Assembly (NCBI GenBank): GCA_003254885.1
Contig: QANT01003919.1
Span: forward strand, 1-32,041
From: Purshia tridentata
Lineage: Eukaryota > Streptophyta > Magnoliopsida > Rosales > Rosaceae
DNA length: 32,041 bases
Reading direction: 5' to 3'
This document shows, one piece after another, positions 1-10,467 of this stretch (the stretch's first letter is position 1; each line of letters opens with the position of its first letter). A program made the translations under genes and the position numbers. The notes under the pieces are model-generated. The model worked only from the letters and a program-made list of their open reading frames with translations, was not told the DNA's origin and did not search any database.

Positions 1-280
1 CCCAATTTAAAAAAAAATATATATATAAATTCTACTATTATGCGTACTTTCGTCTTCCATTACTTATATTTGATACTACTATTATGAGTATTATGATATT
101 CTTTGTTGTTATTATTATTATGTAATTATGTTCATCTATGCCCATAGGTAATTGAAAATAAAATATGAACCACAACAAATATGAAAATAATATAAATCCA
201 CAATTTATAATCCATAAAATATCTGTAAACATGTACAAACTATAACACACCAAGACCCTAATGATCAAGGCATACTAACA

Positions 281-2224
281 CTATACTGCATCATCATCAT
301 CGGAAGGGGGCGATGGCGGTACAGTAGGGTGTCGTGTCCTATAGACCTCCTGCATGATCATCTCCCTCTGAAGCTGCATCGCCTGTTCCATGCGCACGAT
401 CATATCATGCTCAAGCTTCATGCGTGACTCCTGCTCCACCCTCAGACGGTCCTCATGCTCCTCTAGCCTACGTGCATGCTCCTCCTGCATACGCGCATGG
501 TGCTCCTGCATACGCCGCTCATTCTCCCTCTGCTGTTGTTGCTCGGCTTGTGAAGCCAGTAACTGAGCCGACAAATCCAGCACCTGCTGTGACAAAGATG
601 CCATCTCCGCAGAATGCTGACTAGAAGCTGATCTGCCCTCCAACTCCCGAAACGTGCCCCACCCGCAGCCCCTAACCTCTCGGCCTCGCCTAAGACCTAG
701 GGCATTTGACATGATACGGAGGCTAGCATCGGGCTCCGGTACAATGGACTCCAGAGGCGTGTCAGAAGGGAGCTCTCTAGCCCTCGCCAACTCTTCCAGG
801 TACCTGTCCTTCTCAGCCAGCATAGCATCTTTCAAATTAAGATAGAGGCAAGCTATAATTAGGAACTGAAGTGTATATATATATAGAAATAATAATTTGA
901 TACTAAAGTTAAAAATTTTAAAACTAACACGTTTAGCCTTGGCGGCGTCACATCCTGGTCGGACATACACCTCGCCATAGTTGTTAATTTCGGGGAAGTG
1001 CGATCCGCCCTGAAAAATAAAACAGTATATATTGTCAAATACCCAACAAATTATCAACCTAAATAATATATTTACCCAACCAACAATCAAATTTAATAAC
1101 GTCTAACCTGTTGTTGCTCCCGTATCCGGTATGAGAAGGGTTTCGCACCACTATAATGCTTCATCTTGCCAGGGGCTTTGCGGTTCCCCCTGTTAGCGGC
1201 AGACTTTTTCTGTCAAATAAGAGGCAAATTGCAATTGTGTTAGTAACTATAAAGATATGAAATTTAATAACAAAAAATATTACGAACTAATTAAATAATA
1301 ATATAGAACGTACCAAATAGGTCGGATCTACAAAATGACCGCACAACCACTGCCATTGATCTGCCCGAGCAAGCATCTCCCTGGGGGGGTTGGCCAATGC
1401 CTCTTCAGGTGATGAAAAGGCATTGAACACCTGGTGCAGGTCGTACTTGAACTGCTTGTACGCCTTTATGAATAGAATCTCCACATAAGACGCTGTGTTC
1501 GGATCCTCCCAACTGATATTGTAGTTAACCTGCGAAAAATAAACATGAAAATATTAGGAATGATCAGAATAATCAATTATCAACTTATTAAACACTATAC
1601 TCACCGACAATAACCCATACACGTTCTCCTTGATCTGCTGATCAAGCTTCTTCCAGCTGGGGGCGAGCATGGGGCAGTTTGTTCGTACGATCACCCCGAC
1701 CTCGGAAGCGAACAGGCTGTTGATCGAGGCATCGGCCGGTCGCATCAAAAAGGGATCACACACAATAGGCATCCTACCACCAGCCCGAGTGATCCTAGCT
1801 TGCTTAAGTGCTCAGCTTGGGCCCCGGGTGGCTGAAGAACTGGATGAGCTGGAGGAGACTGGAGCGGAAGAAGGTGAGGATCACACACAATAGGCATCCT
1901 ACCGCTAGCCTGGGTGATCCTAGCTTGCTTAAGCGCTCGGCTTGGGCCCCGGGTGGTAGAAGAGCTGGATGAGCTGGAGGAGACTGGAGCAGAAGAAGGG
2001 AGCCCCATCGTCTGGTGGCGCACGCGCACACTAAGTGGGGTAGGGGTGGCGCTGGTCGGGTCGGGCTGGGGGGTGGGGTCTGGAGCGGCACCGTCCTCGT
2101 CTATGGTAGGCAGTACGGGAGAGGATAACACTCGGGCATCAGAGCGCGATGATGAGGGCTCCGATGAGGAAGGAGTACTGGTGCCACTCCCCCGACCTCG
2201 CCTAAATCTTGTGAACGGAGACAT
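281..2224 (-). pseudogene. Transposase_24-type (plant Ptta/En/Spm, TNPA-like) protein, frame broken
   Basis: This is a minus-strand multi-exon gene. Its ATG at 2224 directly follows a splice acceptor (TTTACAG). Likely exons are 2224-1605, 1529-1314, 1209-1108, 1009-929 and about 865-281. Exon 1 gives a Ser/Pro-rich N-terminus, then after the duplication a segment including VRTNCPMLAPSWKKL. Exon 2 has a WEDP start and WQWLCGHFVDPTYL. Exon 3 has KMKHYSGAKPFSYRIREQ, typical of the family. The last exon encodes a Gln/Glu/Arg-rich coiled coil of about 150 residues ending in an acidic tail. In En/Spm the related TNPA binds subterminal repeats and helps TNPD excise the element; that role here is by analogy. 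A 125-bp tandem duplication in exon 1 shifts the frame, so this copy is a pseudogene. The last acceptor is not fixed, because my exon 4/5 phase does not match cleanly. Confidence 0.7.
1753..2002. repeat. 125-bp direct tandem duplication in CACTA exon 1
   Basis: Copy 1 is 1753-1877 and copy 2 is 1878-2002, both starting GGATCACACACAATAGG. I count about 11 mismatches and no gaps, roughly 91% identity, so it is not very recent. The length is not a multiple of three, so the minus-strand frame entering from the ATG side ends in a stop after the second copy, while the downstream coding half lies in another frame. Confidence 0.9.
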
Positions 2225-2355
2225 CTGTAAATAAAAATAAATTAGAATATTAGTTAACCATACTATGCATAGATATCTTACTATTAACAAAAAATACAAT
2301 TTTACAAACCAGCAAATAGAAAGTAATGACTCACTAAGCTATGTAATCATAATCA

Positions 2356-2585
2356 CTAAGCTACATAATCATCATCACTATCATCGATATCATCTCCGTC
2401 ATCACTGTCATCATCATCATCATCAGTATCATCCTCGAGATCATCATCTTCCTCGAGATCATCATCTTCCTCGAGATCATCATCGTCGTCAGCGATGAAG
2501 TTAGTAGGGTCGATTCGAGGAAGATGGGTCAGATCAATTGATATAGCATCAATCTCAATTGCAGGCACATCTGCTATCTCGACTT
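2356..2585 (-). pseudogene. Acidic ORF end upstream of the Transposase_24 gene, possible TNPD/TNP2 C-terminal relic
   Basis: A minus-strand open frame reads from about 2585 to a stop at 2356. It begins near QVEIADVPAIEIDAISIDL and ends in about 40 residues dominated by Asp and Glu with a repeated LEEDDD unit, closing in DDYVA. It has no catalytic motif. In two-gene CACTA elements the TNPD gene precedes the TNPA-like gene and may end in acidic sequence, so this could be what is left after deletion of the TNPD body. It could also be a leader ORF. An intron-like AT-rich stretch separates it from the ATG at 2224. Confidence 0.35.
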
Positions 2586-2703
2586 GCTGTATCACAATGT
2601 CGGGAGATCCGGGGGGGGGGGGGAGGGGTTTCCCGGGCTGGGTTTCGCAAATGGGGTGCGGGTGGGGCTGGGTTTCCCACCTGGGAGGGGAGGGGTTGGG
2701 TTC

Positions 2704-2841
2704 GGTGGAGAGAGGGAGAGGGGCGCGGTGGAGAAAGGGAGAGGGGCAGGGTGGAGAGAAGGAGAGGGGCGCGGTGGAGAGAGGGAGAGGGGCGCGGTGG
2801 AGAGAGGGAGAGAGGCACGGTGGAGAGAGAGAGGAGCGCTG
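2704..2841. repeat. 23-bp GA-rich minisatellite, six copies
   Basis: Units start at 2704, 2727, 2750, 2773, 2796 and 2819, each beginning GGTGGAGA and mostly ending in a GGGGCGC-like run. The strand is nearly all purine. The array lies between the subterminal motifs and the coding exons, where the minus-strand leader would be CT-rich. A run of 13 G at 2611-2623 and further G-runs to 2700 lie beside it. Confidence 0.85.
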
Positions 2842-2937
2842 GAGAGAGAGAGACACAGAGTTGCAGAGGCGGCTGGAGAGAGGAAGACTCGCGAGGAAGA
2901 AGAAAGAAGAAGGCCTGGGTGTTTTAAATCGTTAACC

Positions 2938-3014
2938 TTTGGGCGACGAACACATTTTGTCGCCCAAAGTCGCTAAGACGTCGCCCAAAGTTCAATTATT
3001 CAATTTCGGGCGAC
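2938..3014. other. Subterminal GGGCGAC / GTCGCCC motif cluster of the CACTA element
   Basis: Copies at 2938-2947 (TTTGGGCGAC), 2959-2968 and 2980-2989 (GTCGCCCAAA) and 3007-3014 (CGGGCGAC). The first two form an exact 10-bp inverted repeat with an 11-base loop. Mixed-orientation copies of a short motif near an element end are typical of CACTA subterminal regions bound by a TNPA-type protein. The binding role is inferred. Confidence 0.55.
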
Positions 3015-3070
3015 GAAATTATTTACACTCATCGCTTTGCCATGACGTAAGTCGCTTTTCGGGCAAATTC

Positions 3071-5520
3071 CATCGTATGGGCCTCAAAAAACGCGTTTTT
3101 GCTGTTTTGGGAAACTTTTATTATTGGTTTATTTTGGGTTGTAAAAGTCAGAATCGATTTCCGTCCATTCTGCCTTAATTATTATGCTTATTTCTAGCCT
3201 TTTGTGGGTCCACTTGATTTTTGCCTTTTTTGGGAAAATTCGGGTTTATGTTTTTCTTTTAGGATTTCGCTTATTTAAACTAAACTTTGTGAAGGCAGCT
3301 GGTAGTTTTTGATTGATAATAAAAATTAAGTGTTTGCTCTTACTTCTGGATTATTTTTTGGTCTTTTATTAAAGCTACAGAATTGAGCCAAAGATTTGTG
3401 TTTAAATTCTTGTTTAGTTCTCTTCCTCTGCGCTTCACTGCATCAAACTACTAGCTAGAGAAGAAACCTTGAGAACTTATTGTAATGACTTCATCACTAG
3501 CTATCTATGATGGTAGAGGTCGAGTATCAGACGTGCAGATAAATACGAAAAACAATTAAATAAGGCCCTCCAGGCCCTTAAAATGCGCAAAGATATCAAT
3601 TACTTGATAAAAATTTTAAGAGAAAATATTGCTTTTGTATAACAGATAATAAGAAATTTAAAATCCCACTTGCAATTTAAGCAGTTTGAGTCTTGACATA
3701 CTAAATGTACGAATAAATGAGAGAAAAATCCAAAGGAAAATAGAAATAACCTGCTGCTCCACACACACAAAGATAAGAAAAGGTAGAAAAAAGAAAACAA
3801 GAAGATAAAATAAATCAAGTCAAAGTGTTTGGGAGGCAGGAAAATATGTATCGAACAATCTTCCCCTACAAACACTATATCCATTTGAGCTTGTCATAAT
3901 CAATAAGGCATTAGTATGCTCATCTGTATATTGTACAATCCCTAAAGGCTGTACAATATAAGGGGGGAAAAACAAATTCTGAGTGCCAGAAAAAGATATA
4001 ACAAAACTATATAGAAAGGATAAGATTGACATTTGTCTTGAAATAGGTAATGAAATGTGAAGTAGATAATTTGATTGAATTTAACATACAAATGTGACTA
4101 GAAAATGTAAATCCATTTCCTCATTTGCTCTCACCTTGAGGGCCAGACCAGCTAATATGATAAATACAGTGTTAATCATGAAAAGGTTGACATATTGCAT
4201 TGCCCATGTAAGAGAATAAGTTTTCTTAAATGCAATCGAATAGCCCCATCAGAGGAAAAAAAGAAGGTGAGGCATAAACCATGAAATAACAAATCAAAAA
4301 AGATAAAGTTAAGAAATGAATTCAAGCAACTCCTCTTTTCCTTTCCTTTTTGATCATACCATATATAAATCGTGCAAGATCTTTGTATCTGATATGCCTC
4401 TTCCCCCCCAAATTCATGGATCTTTACAATAAGAGTATTTTCATATAGTGATATTGTATTGGCTACAAGTAAACTAACTACACCTCATATTTTCAAATTC
4501 CATTGATCTGGAAAAGCTGCATTTTTTTTTCAAGAACTAAGGATTTTGAAAGAGAAAAACAAGAGTGCATGGAAAAATTCAACTAGAAAGCATAACGAAA
4601 AAAAAGAAGTAGAAAATGATAAACTCACCTTTGGTGCCACAATCCTTGCCTCAACTGTACTTCTAATTTTTGCATGTGATCCTCTAAAAACTTGGAAAAA
4701 GACCTAAACACAAGATAATCCATCCTGGTTACACCAGCTGTCAATATGGAAGGTTAAAAGGTAAGGCAGACAACCAATGATAAGTGAAGTCAGACTATAA
4801 GCTTGGGTGGGTATATAAATTACTATATTATGAATCCTACCAAAGCAACATGACAAGATGCCCATAAAAATCTCGACTTAAGCAGTCAAACCCTTACAAA
4901 TCCAACAAAAACATACAATTCAATAGACTTCTCTATTCCATGTATATATAGTAGCATAACTTAGTATATCCATTAAGAAATACTGCTTGTATATCCATCA
5001 TAAACATCATCATCTATCAAAAGACCTTCTAACCCAAACCTATCATTAACATAGTTGTACATAATTTTGATCCTGCACTGACCACACCCACTTGAATCAA
5101 CATGAAGATGAAAAGATAATAAAAAATAGACAAATCATGATTATAGTGTTTGACATGCGTAAACCATCAAATTTGGCAAGTCACTCAAATCTAATACTTC
5201 CTTAAGAATTTAGAAATCTTATAAACAAAACAGAACAACGATTCATTTACCTATGGACAGCCACCAAACAAGAACATTTTAAATTTGTAATTAAGCATCC
5301 ATTTCTCAATTCAAACTTTATACACTATGGGGATTTGGTGTGAAATAAAAATAAAAAATATCCAAGAAAAAAGCCAAACCTAGATATATAATAATAACTA
5401 AGAAAAACAAAATGAAATAAAAAACTGTGCTAATCGCATGAGCGGTCTAAGAATCCAAAAAGGAATACTGTGGCATCATAGTGAAAAATATGAAAACCTA
5501 GTTATCAATTGTAACCCGTA
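3071..5520. other. AT-rich stretch without a recognised gene
   Basis: I recognise no protein family here. Open frames at 3600-4032 on the minus strand are low-complexity translations of AT-rich DNA. The only exon-like item is at 4629-4690 and is listed separately. No LTR pair, terminal inverted repeat or tandem array was evident. It may be decayed transposon or intronic DNA. Confidence 0.5.
4629..4690 (-). other. Exon-like segment with good splice sites, unidentified
   Basis: On the minus strand a pyrimidine-rich tract ends in TTTCCAAG or TTTTTAG, followed by about 55-62 bases and then a strong donor (CCAAAG then GTGAGT). One open frame reads FLEDHMQKLEVQLRQGLWH. I do not recognise the protein and found no neighbouring exon that extends it convincingly, so it may be chance. 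Confidence 0.2.
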
Positions 5521-5521
5521 C

Positions 5522-5960
5522 TTAAATTAGCAATTTCCAACTTAACCTAACATGAAATCCACCTAAAAACACAATTTCAATTTCTTTTTGTTGATGTAAA
5601 AATATGTCGATGACCCTTGCACACAACTTAAATGCGGGTTGTTGGTGACGTGGTGAGTTGAACGATCGAGAGGACGATCCGAGCGCGTCAACTGATTGTT
5701 TTCTAGATTTTCTTCCTGCACAATGAAAGAAAAAGGGCACCGGTGTGGTACCGGCCGGAGATGCTCCGATGGCAAAGTCAGAGAAGTGCAAGAAGAAGGA
5801 TGCAAGAAGTGCTAAATAACACAACTAGAGCTTGGGAAGAAGATGAAGGAAAAGAGGTAAGATTTCTGGGTAAATTTTGCTAGAGCTTGGGCCAGTTTTT
5901 TCAGATTTCTGTGTGTCCCCCTGCCTTGTGGTTGTGCTCTTACTTATAGGCAAAGGGATT
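5522..5960 (-). other. Possible minus-strand promoter and short ORF, unassigned
   Basis: The minus strand has CTATAAGTA near 5940-5950, a CT-rich stretch, and an open frame of 100 codons at 5824-5522. The translation resembles no family I know and has no clear domain. It could be the start of a transcription unit running left, or part of the element carrying the Transposase_28-type gene to the right. Support is weak. Confidence 0.15.
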
Positions 5961-6223
5961 GGGATATTTTGGCTGGCCAGTAGGTATGATCATGACTCAT
6001 CATAGGTCTTGGAGGCTAAGCTTGCAGAATAGGCTAGGTTACTGACAGGTTTTCTCATTTAATGCAAGAGGAATGGCTGCAAGTTGCATGCATTAAATGG
6101 AAAGCAAGGCAGAGTGGAAAGGCCATAAATGCAAAGCATAAAGTTACCTTCAGAGTGTCAGGCGCAATAACTACTATATGGGTTTGCGTTAAGCTCGGAA
6201 GAGGATGAGTCGAGGCTGATCAC

Positions 6224-6759
6224 TCCGATCCGAGTGGGGCTTCCAGTGGTGGTAGACCTGTGAGGAAATTCAGTACATCCAGGGAGTGTTCGGATCGGAA
6301 GGCAGTTGGATCCGATCCGAACAACAAGATGTCAGAGCCAACGAACAGGTAGTTTGCCGAAGGAAGACACTCAGACATACTCCGATCTGAACTCAGAATC
6401 CGATCCGAATGACTAATGAATTTTGCAGATCTTCCTTCTGACGATAAGTCGACATGACTGGTTCGGATCGGATCCGACAGTAAGATTCAATCCGACGGAG
6501 TTGCATAGATGGGCCGTTGACCATGGGTCGCGAGACGAAAGTCGAATCCGAGGTCCCATGTGGTCAAAATGTTGACCGTTGACTTGAATGGGGGTGGTAT
6601 CCCCAAACAGAAGTCCCCCAGCTTCCGAACCGAGAGTGCAAACACTCAGTTTGGAAGATGTGATTTGGCTTCAGACAGAGTCTCTTCCGATCCGAGCCGT
6701 TGTAAACAGGTGGACCTTGCTTCTGAAGAGGTCGACTCGTTCTGCCAATCTGATCCGAG
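6224..6759. promoter_or_regulatory. Cluster of TCCGATCCGA-type motifs upstream of a TATA box
   Basis: Copies or near-copies in both orientations lie at 6224-6234, 6290-6299, 6308-6322, 6381-6390, 6398-6410, 6462-6478, 6686-6696 and 6750-6759. The core CGGATC/GATCCG is palindromic. The cluster ends about 210 bp before the TATA box of the Transposase_28-type gene. Density and placement suggest binding sites for an element-encoded or host factor, but no function is shown. Confidence 0.5.
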
Positions 6760-6972
6760 TAAGCGAAGAAGTGACGAGACAGTTCTCACCTACCCAGACA
6801 GGTGGCCATATTTGGGTGGTCGAAGTGTCTCGGAACTCGGACAGCCGTCATCATCAGTGAGGTGATGCCTCGTTTCGCGTGCACTCAAATCAGATTTTGA
6901 ATTGTCCACGTGGCACGATCTGGTGTTAGTCGCCAAAATGAACGTGCGGCTGAGATCTCTTCTGGGTCCGAG

Positions 6973-6979
6973 TATATAA
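6973..6979 (+). promoter_or_regulatory. TATA box of the Transposase_28-type gene
   Basis: TATATAA sits in GAGTATATAAGGCC, followed by a CT-rich leader from about 7000. The leader contains a predicted intron (donor CTG then GTAAGTCC at 7194, acceptor TTTTTAG ending at 7312) and the ATG follows two bases after that acceptor. Confidence 0.6.
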
Positions 6980-7314
6980 GGCCTTTTGCCCTCTCTCTCT
7001 CCTCACTTTCGCAATTTTTCTGAAGAACACTCCCCCCATTCTCAGCTCTCTCTCTCTTTCCCTCTCTCTGTTTTTTTCTGAATCCTTCCTACCTCCGAGA
7101 ATTGCTGCAAAGTTCGAGCACTTCTCTTCAATCTCAGTTCGCGAGGTGCGCATTTGCTTGGTGTTGTTTCTCCTGAAACTTTGAAGTGAACTGGTAAGTC
7201 CTCTTGTGCTTTTCTGGTTTTTTGGTTTTTCTGGTTTTTTCGTTGTGTTCTTCGTGAAGAACACCTTTTCGATCCAAAAAGGTTGAGAGGTTGAAGTGTT
7301 TAGTGTTTTTAGCA

Positions 7315-8702
7315 ATGTCTTTCGAATCAAGTGCTCGGCTCGGATCCGGGAACGCCTTCGATGGTGATAGCGACATAGATCCGAGCCGAACAGTCTCGGC
7401 GAGTTTGGATTTGAATGAGCTCGACCGGGACCTCGACAGGATGGTTGAAGTCGATAGTCGGCCCGGTCAAATGAGGGTGCCCATTGCCGGTTCGAAATCC
7501 GAGCAAGTAGAGGATGAAGATCAGTCCGAACGCGAGGGTTCGGCAGAGCAAGAAGAAGATGAGGCAAAAGAAGCAGCTTTCGAGCCGAGCAGTAATTTGA
7601 GGCTTCAAAGGGGATCTGAGGAAGAGGAACAACCTGAGGCCTCCACTTCGGCTTGGACTGTAGTAGGGTCGCCGATCGACCCTGACTACTACAAGGATAG
7701 GCCATGGAAGGCTGACCAGATCCCCAACGAGTTGGAGGAGTCGGAACTAGAGGATCTTAGAACAAGGTACAAGTTCCCAACGACAGTAAGGGTTCGGCTT
7801 CCGACGGGTGACGAGAAGCCGAGCCGACCACCTAAGGGATGGGTGACCATGTACCCAGAAATGTTCGAGAACGGCGTTCGGCTGCCATTTCATCCCTTCC
7901 TCCAAAATTTTCTGAGCCTAATCGGCACGGCTCCGCACCAGCTGAATCCGAACACCTATAGGTTCATCATCTCGATGCATATCCTGTGGCATATGGTGTT
8001 TGAGGCCGAGCCGCACACAGACTTCCTCACGGGGATATACGGGCTCAGATCGAAGCCTTCTGAGCTCGGCTTCTACCACCTCCAAGCCTGGAAGGGTCAT
8101 TTTCTGGGCAGCAACCCTTCATGTCAAAAGTCGTGGAAGTTGAAGTACTTCTACGTGAAGGGCGACTGGGAAGCCGAGCCGAACATAGAGTTAGTCGCTC
8201 GAGTCCCCAAAGCGTTTAGGATCCCAGGTAGAGGACGATTAAAGCGATCCGATCCGAAGGTATCTCTTGGTTATTTTTAAGTCGATCTCTAACACGTTTG
8301 TTTTCCTTGCAGCCCCTTGGACGAAGTGCAAGCTGCGGAAGAAGTTCGAAGAAGACCTCGAACAACTTAGAGCTCTTCCTACCGGCCAGCTGTCCACCGC
8401 TTTTCTTCTCGATCGTGATCGGATCGGACTCAGCGGTACATCTTTCTTTGCTTCGAGACGAGACAGACGGACGGAGAAGATGGACAAAGCCGATTTCACC
8501 GAGAAGCTGAGGAGGAAGGCTGCCAAGGGAGCTGGGCAGCAGGCGGGGGCACCCCGAGATGCTGCTCCGAGACAGCCTCCCCCAAGGTCGGTCCCTCGGC
8601 GGACACCCCCCAACTCACCTATCCGACCGGATAGAGCGGGGGGACAAAAGCGTGTCCCCGAGCCGAACGAGGGCTTGGGCTCTTCGCCGAAGAGGGCGAT
8701 GT
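7315..8702 (+). pseudogene. Putative gypsy-type transposon protein (Transposase_28 type), 3' truncated
   Basis: The start at 7315 (MSFESSARLG) is chosen because it lies two bases after a good splice acceptor; the upstream ATG at 7291 would be intronic. Exon 1 (7315-8227) encodes an acidic Ser/Glu-rich N-terminus of about 130 residues, then the family region with GWVTMYPEMFENGVRLPFHP, FLQNFLSLIGTAPHQLNPN and a Trp-rich segment. Only the CAG/GTAGAG donor at 8227/8228 joined to the acceptor at 8312 keeps the phase. Exon 2 (from 8313) begins PWTKCKLRKKFEEDLEQLR and ends in a basic, Pro-rich tail. Biochemical function is not established for this plant family. An LTR starting at 8700 replaces the rest, and the last codon and stop come from the LTR. 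The missing 3' half is not seen beyond the other LTR. Confidence 0.7.
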
Positions 8703-8965
8703 AACGACCCGTACTTTTTAAGTATATTATAATAGGGCCCAACGTTGACTTTTGGTTCTAACAAGATTTTAGCTTTGACTTTGGGTCCGTTAGGAAGGTC
8801 TTGAGCTCACGAGTTCATTGACACGCGGCATAGGTTATTTAGAGTTACGGTTAAAAAGTTATGAACGTGATAAAGGAGCTCATGGTTGACTTTTTAAATT
8901 TCTCGGAGTTTAGAGTTGACTTGGACATGGTTACGTAGAGCTCGACGCCACAAATTCGTAGACAT

Positions 8966-9181
8966 GTAGCATGCGTCGTTTGGAGCTAAATTTGAAGTTC
9001 GGTAAAGGCCCAAACCGAACCGGTTTCTCGGTACGGCTCGGTATTCGGTTCATCATTCTCGGTTTCGGTTTCGGTTTCCATGCAAGCTAACCGGGGAGTT
9101 CGGTTCGGTACTCGATTCATCATTTTCGGTTCGGTTCGGTTCGGTTCCCCAGCCCTACGTAGCATGCGTCTTTTGGAGCTA
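8966..9181. repeat. hAT-end-like insert in the 5' LTR flanked by a 23-bp direct repeat
   Basis: The LTR sequence at 8966-8988 (GTAGCATGCGTC...) recurs at 9159-9181 with one mismatch. Between them lie about 170 bp absent from the 3' LTR, rich in GGTTCGGTTCGG runs and ending CCCCAGCCCTA, which read in reverse is a TAGGGCTGGGG hAT-type terminus. There is no matching left terminus, and 23 bp is too long for an 8-bp hAT target duplication. Confidence 0.7.
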
Positions 9182-9702
9182 CGGTTTGAGAAATACGGAG
9201 GTTCAAAGTGAGGGGCAAACTTGTAATTATGATGAAATGGGTTTAAATTCCAGAAAATTCTAGAACTTTCCCCCTCTTTTTTTTATTTCTCTCTCTCCCC
9301 TCTCTCCACGGAAGACAGCAGCCCCAGCCCCAGCCCCAGCCCGACTCCTCCCTCATCCTCTCTCCCCTGCGCGACGCCGCCCAATTCCGGCCACCTCCGA
9401 CCTGCCCAGCCACCGGCGACCCCCACCCAGCCTCTTCCCGCGCCGCCCAGCCCCTCCCTCTCCCTCTCTCCCGATTTCTCTCCCGGCGTGCGCGACTGGA
9501 GCTTCCAGCTCCAACCATCTCCGGCGACGACAGACGACGGGACGGACGAGAACCACCTCCCTAGCCACCGGCCGTCTTCCCCTGAGCTTCTCCACGCTGG
9601 CCAGCCACGTTCTAGCAAGAAATCAGCCGGAAAATTCCCCAAAGCCGCAGACCCTCTTCTCGAATTCCGGCCAATTTCCGGCGCCAACCTCTTCGATTTC
9701 AG

Positions 9703-10467
9703 GTGGGTTTTCTCCCTCCTTTCATGGGTTTTCCTTCCCCTATAATTTAATTGTTCAATTTGGAGAAATTGTGAGAGATTGAATTTAGGAATGGGAACCC
9801 ATTTCGGATTCTCTTGAGATGTCGGAAATTGGAGATTGTTTTATGCATTTTTAGGCCATAATCACTCCTAGGAACGATAAATTGAGGATTAGCACAAGGA
9901 ATTTTGAGGAATTTGAAGAAATTGGAAAGTTGGGGAAAATGGGGTTTATGCCCATTTCGGGTTTGGCTTAGATTTCCAAAATTTATTCAAATTGTGTAAT
10001 GTTGTGGGCGATCTCCGTCATTAGGAACATATAATCGAAGTTGGAACGAGAAATTTGAGGAATTATGAAGGAAATTAAAAGTTGGGTAGTGGATGCTTAG
10101 GTCCATTTTGGGATTTCTAGAAATCCAAGGTGTTTATGGTGATCTAATTGAAATTGGGCGTGATTTTCATCTTTAGGAACGATCTATTAAGGTTTAGAAA
10201 TCTAATCTAGAGTTTGGAATGATGGGTTCGAAGGAAAAAGACGGAAATGGTGAAATTGGGGTTGAAAGCGCCACTTTGTTTGGGGTTGAGGTTAGTCCAA
10301 CCCATTAATCGTGGAATTTAGAAATCATCGTTGATTTTAGACTTTATTAAGCGGGCTATTGACTTGGGTTGTATAGAAAAGTCTTAGGTGAGCAAAACCC
10401 CAAATTTTAGGCATAGACGGACACTTTAAATGAGGGAACTAACGACGTATTTATCTTTTTCTTATAG
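9703..10467 (+). other. Predicted intron 1 of the LTR leader (5' LTR)
   Basis: Donor TTTCAG/GTGGGTTTTC and acceptor CTTATAG/GGACAACACCCGAG. The equivalent sites occur in the 3' LTR at 14669 and 15325. The intron body is AT-rich, unlike the CT/GC-rich exon before it. Confidence 0.45.

Larger units (their letters stand above)
1..3070 (-). mobile_element. CACTA (En/Spm) DNA transposon, partial
   Basis: A minus-strand element whose gene reads from about 2224 down to 281. It is called CACTA because the spliced product has the arrangement of plant Transposase_24 (Ptta/En/Spm) proteins, and because short inverted copies of a GGGCGAC core lie upstream of the gene, as in CACTA subterminal regions. 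The left part continues beyond base 1. I found no CACTA terminus (a TAGTG on this strand) in the 400 bp after the subterminal motifs, so the right boundary at 3070 is approximate. The large TNPD/TNP2 catalytic gene is absent apart from a possible acidic C-terminal relic, so the copy is non-autonomous. Confidence 0.65.

Noticed and set aside
424..845. Plus-strand ORFs of 63-66 codons
   Set aside because: They are antisense to the coiled-coil exon of the Transposase_24 gene and show no homology.
2495..2976. Several overlapping plus-strand ORFs rich in Arg, Glu and Gly
   Set aside because: They are translations of the purine-only 23-bp repeat in three frames; all frames stay open because of composition, and the real gene is on the other strand.
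3600..4032. Minus-strand ORFs of 70-94 codons with many Phe and Leu
   Set aside because: They look like translations of AT-rich DNA; no motif and no exon structure supports them.
7291..7314. Upstream in-frame ATG for the Transposase_28-type gene
   Set aside because: It lies inside the predicted leader intron, before the acceptor at 7312; the ATG at 7315 directly follows that acceptor.
8228..8280. Using the GTATCT donor at 8260 for the Transposase_28-type intron
   Set aside because: It gives the wrong phase for exon 2; the GTAGAG donor at 8228 joins in phase to the conserved PWTKCKLRKKF frame.
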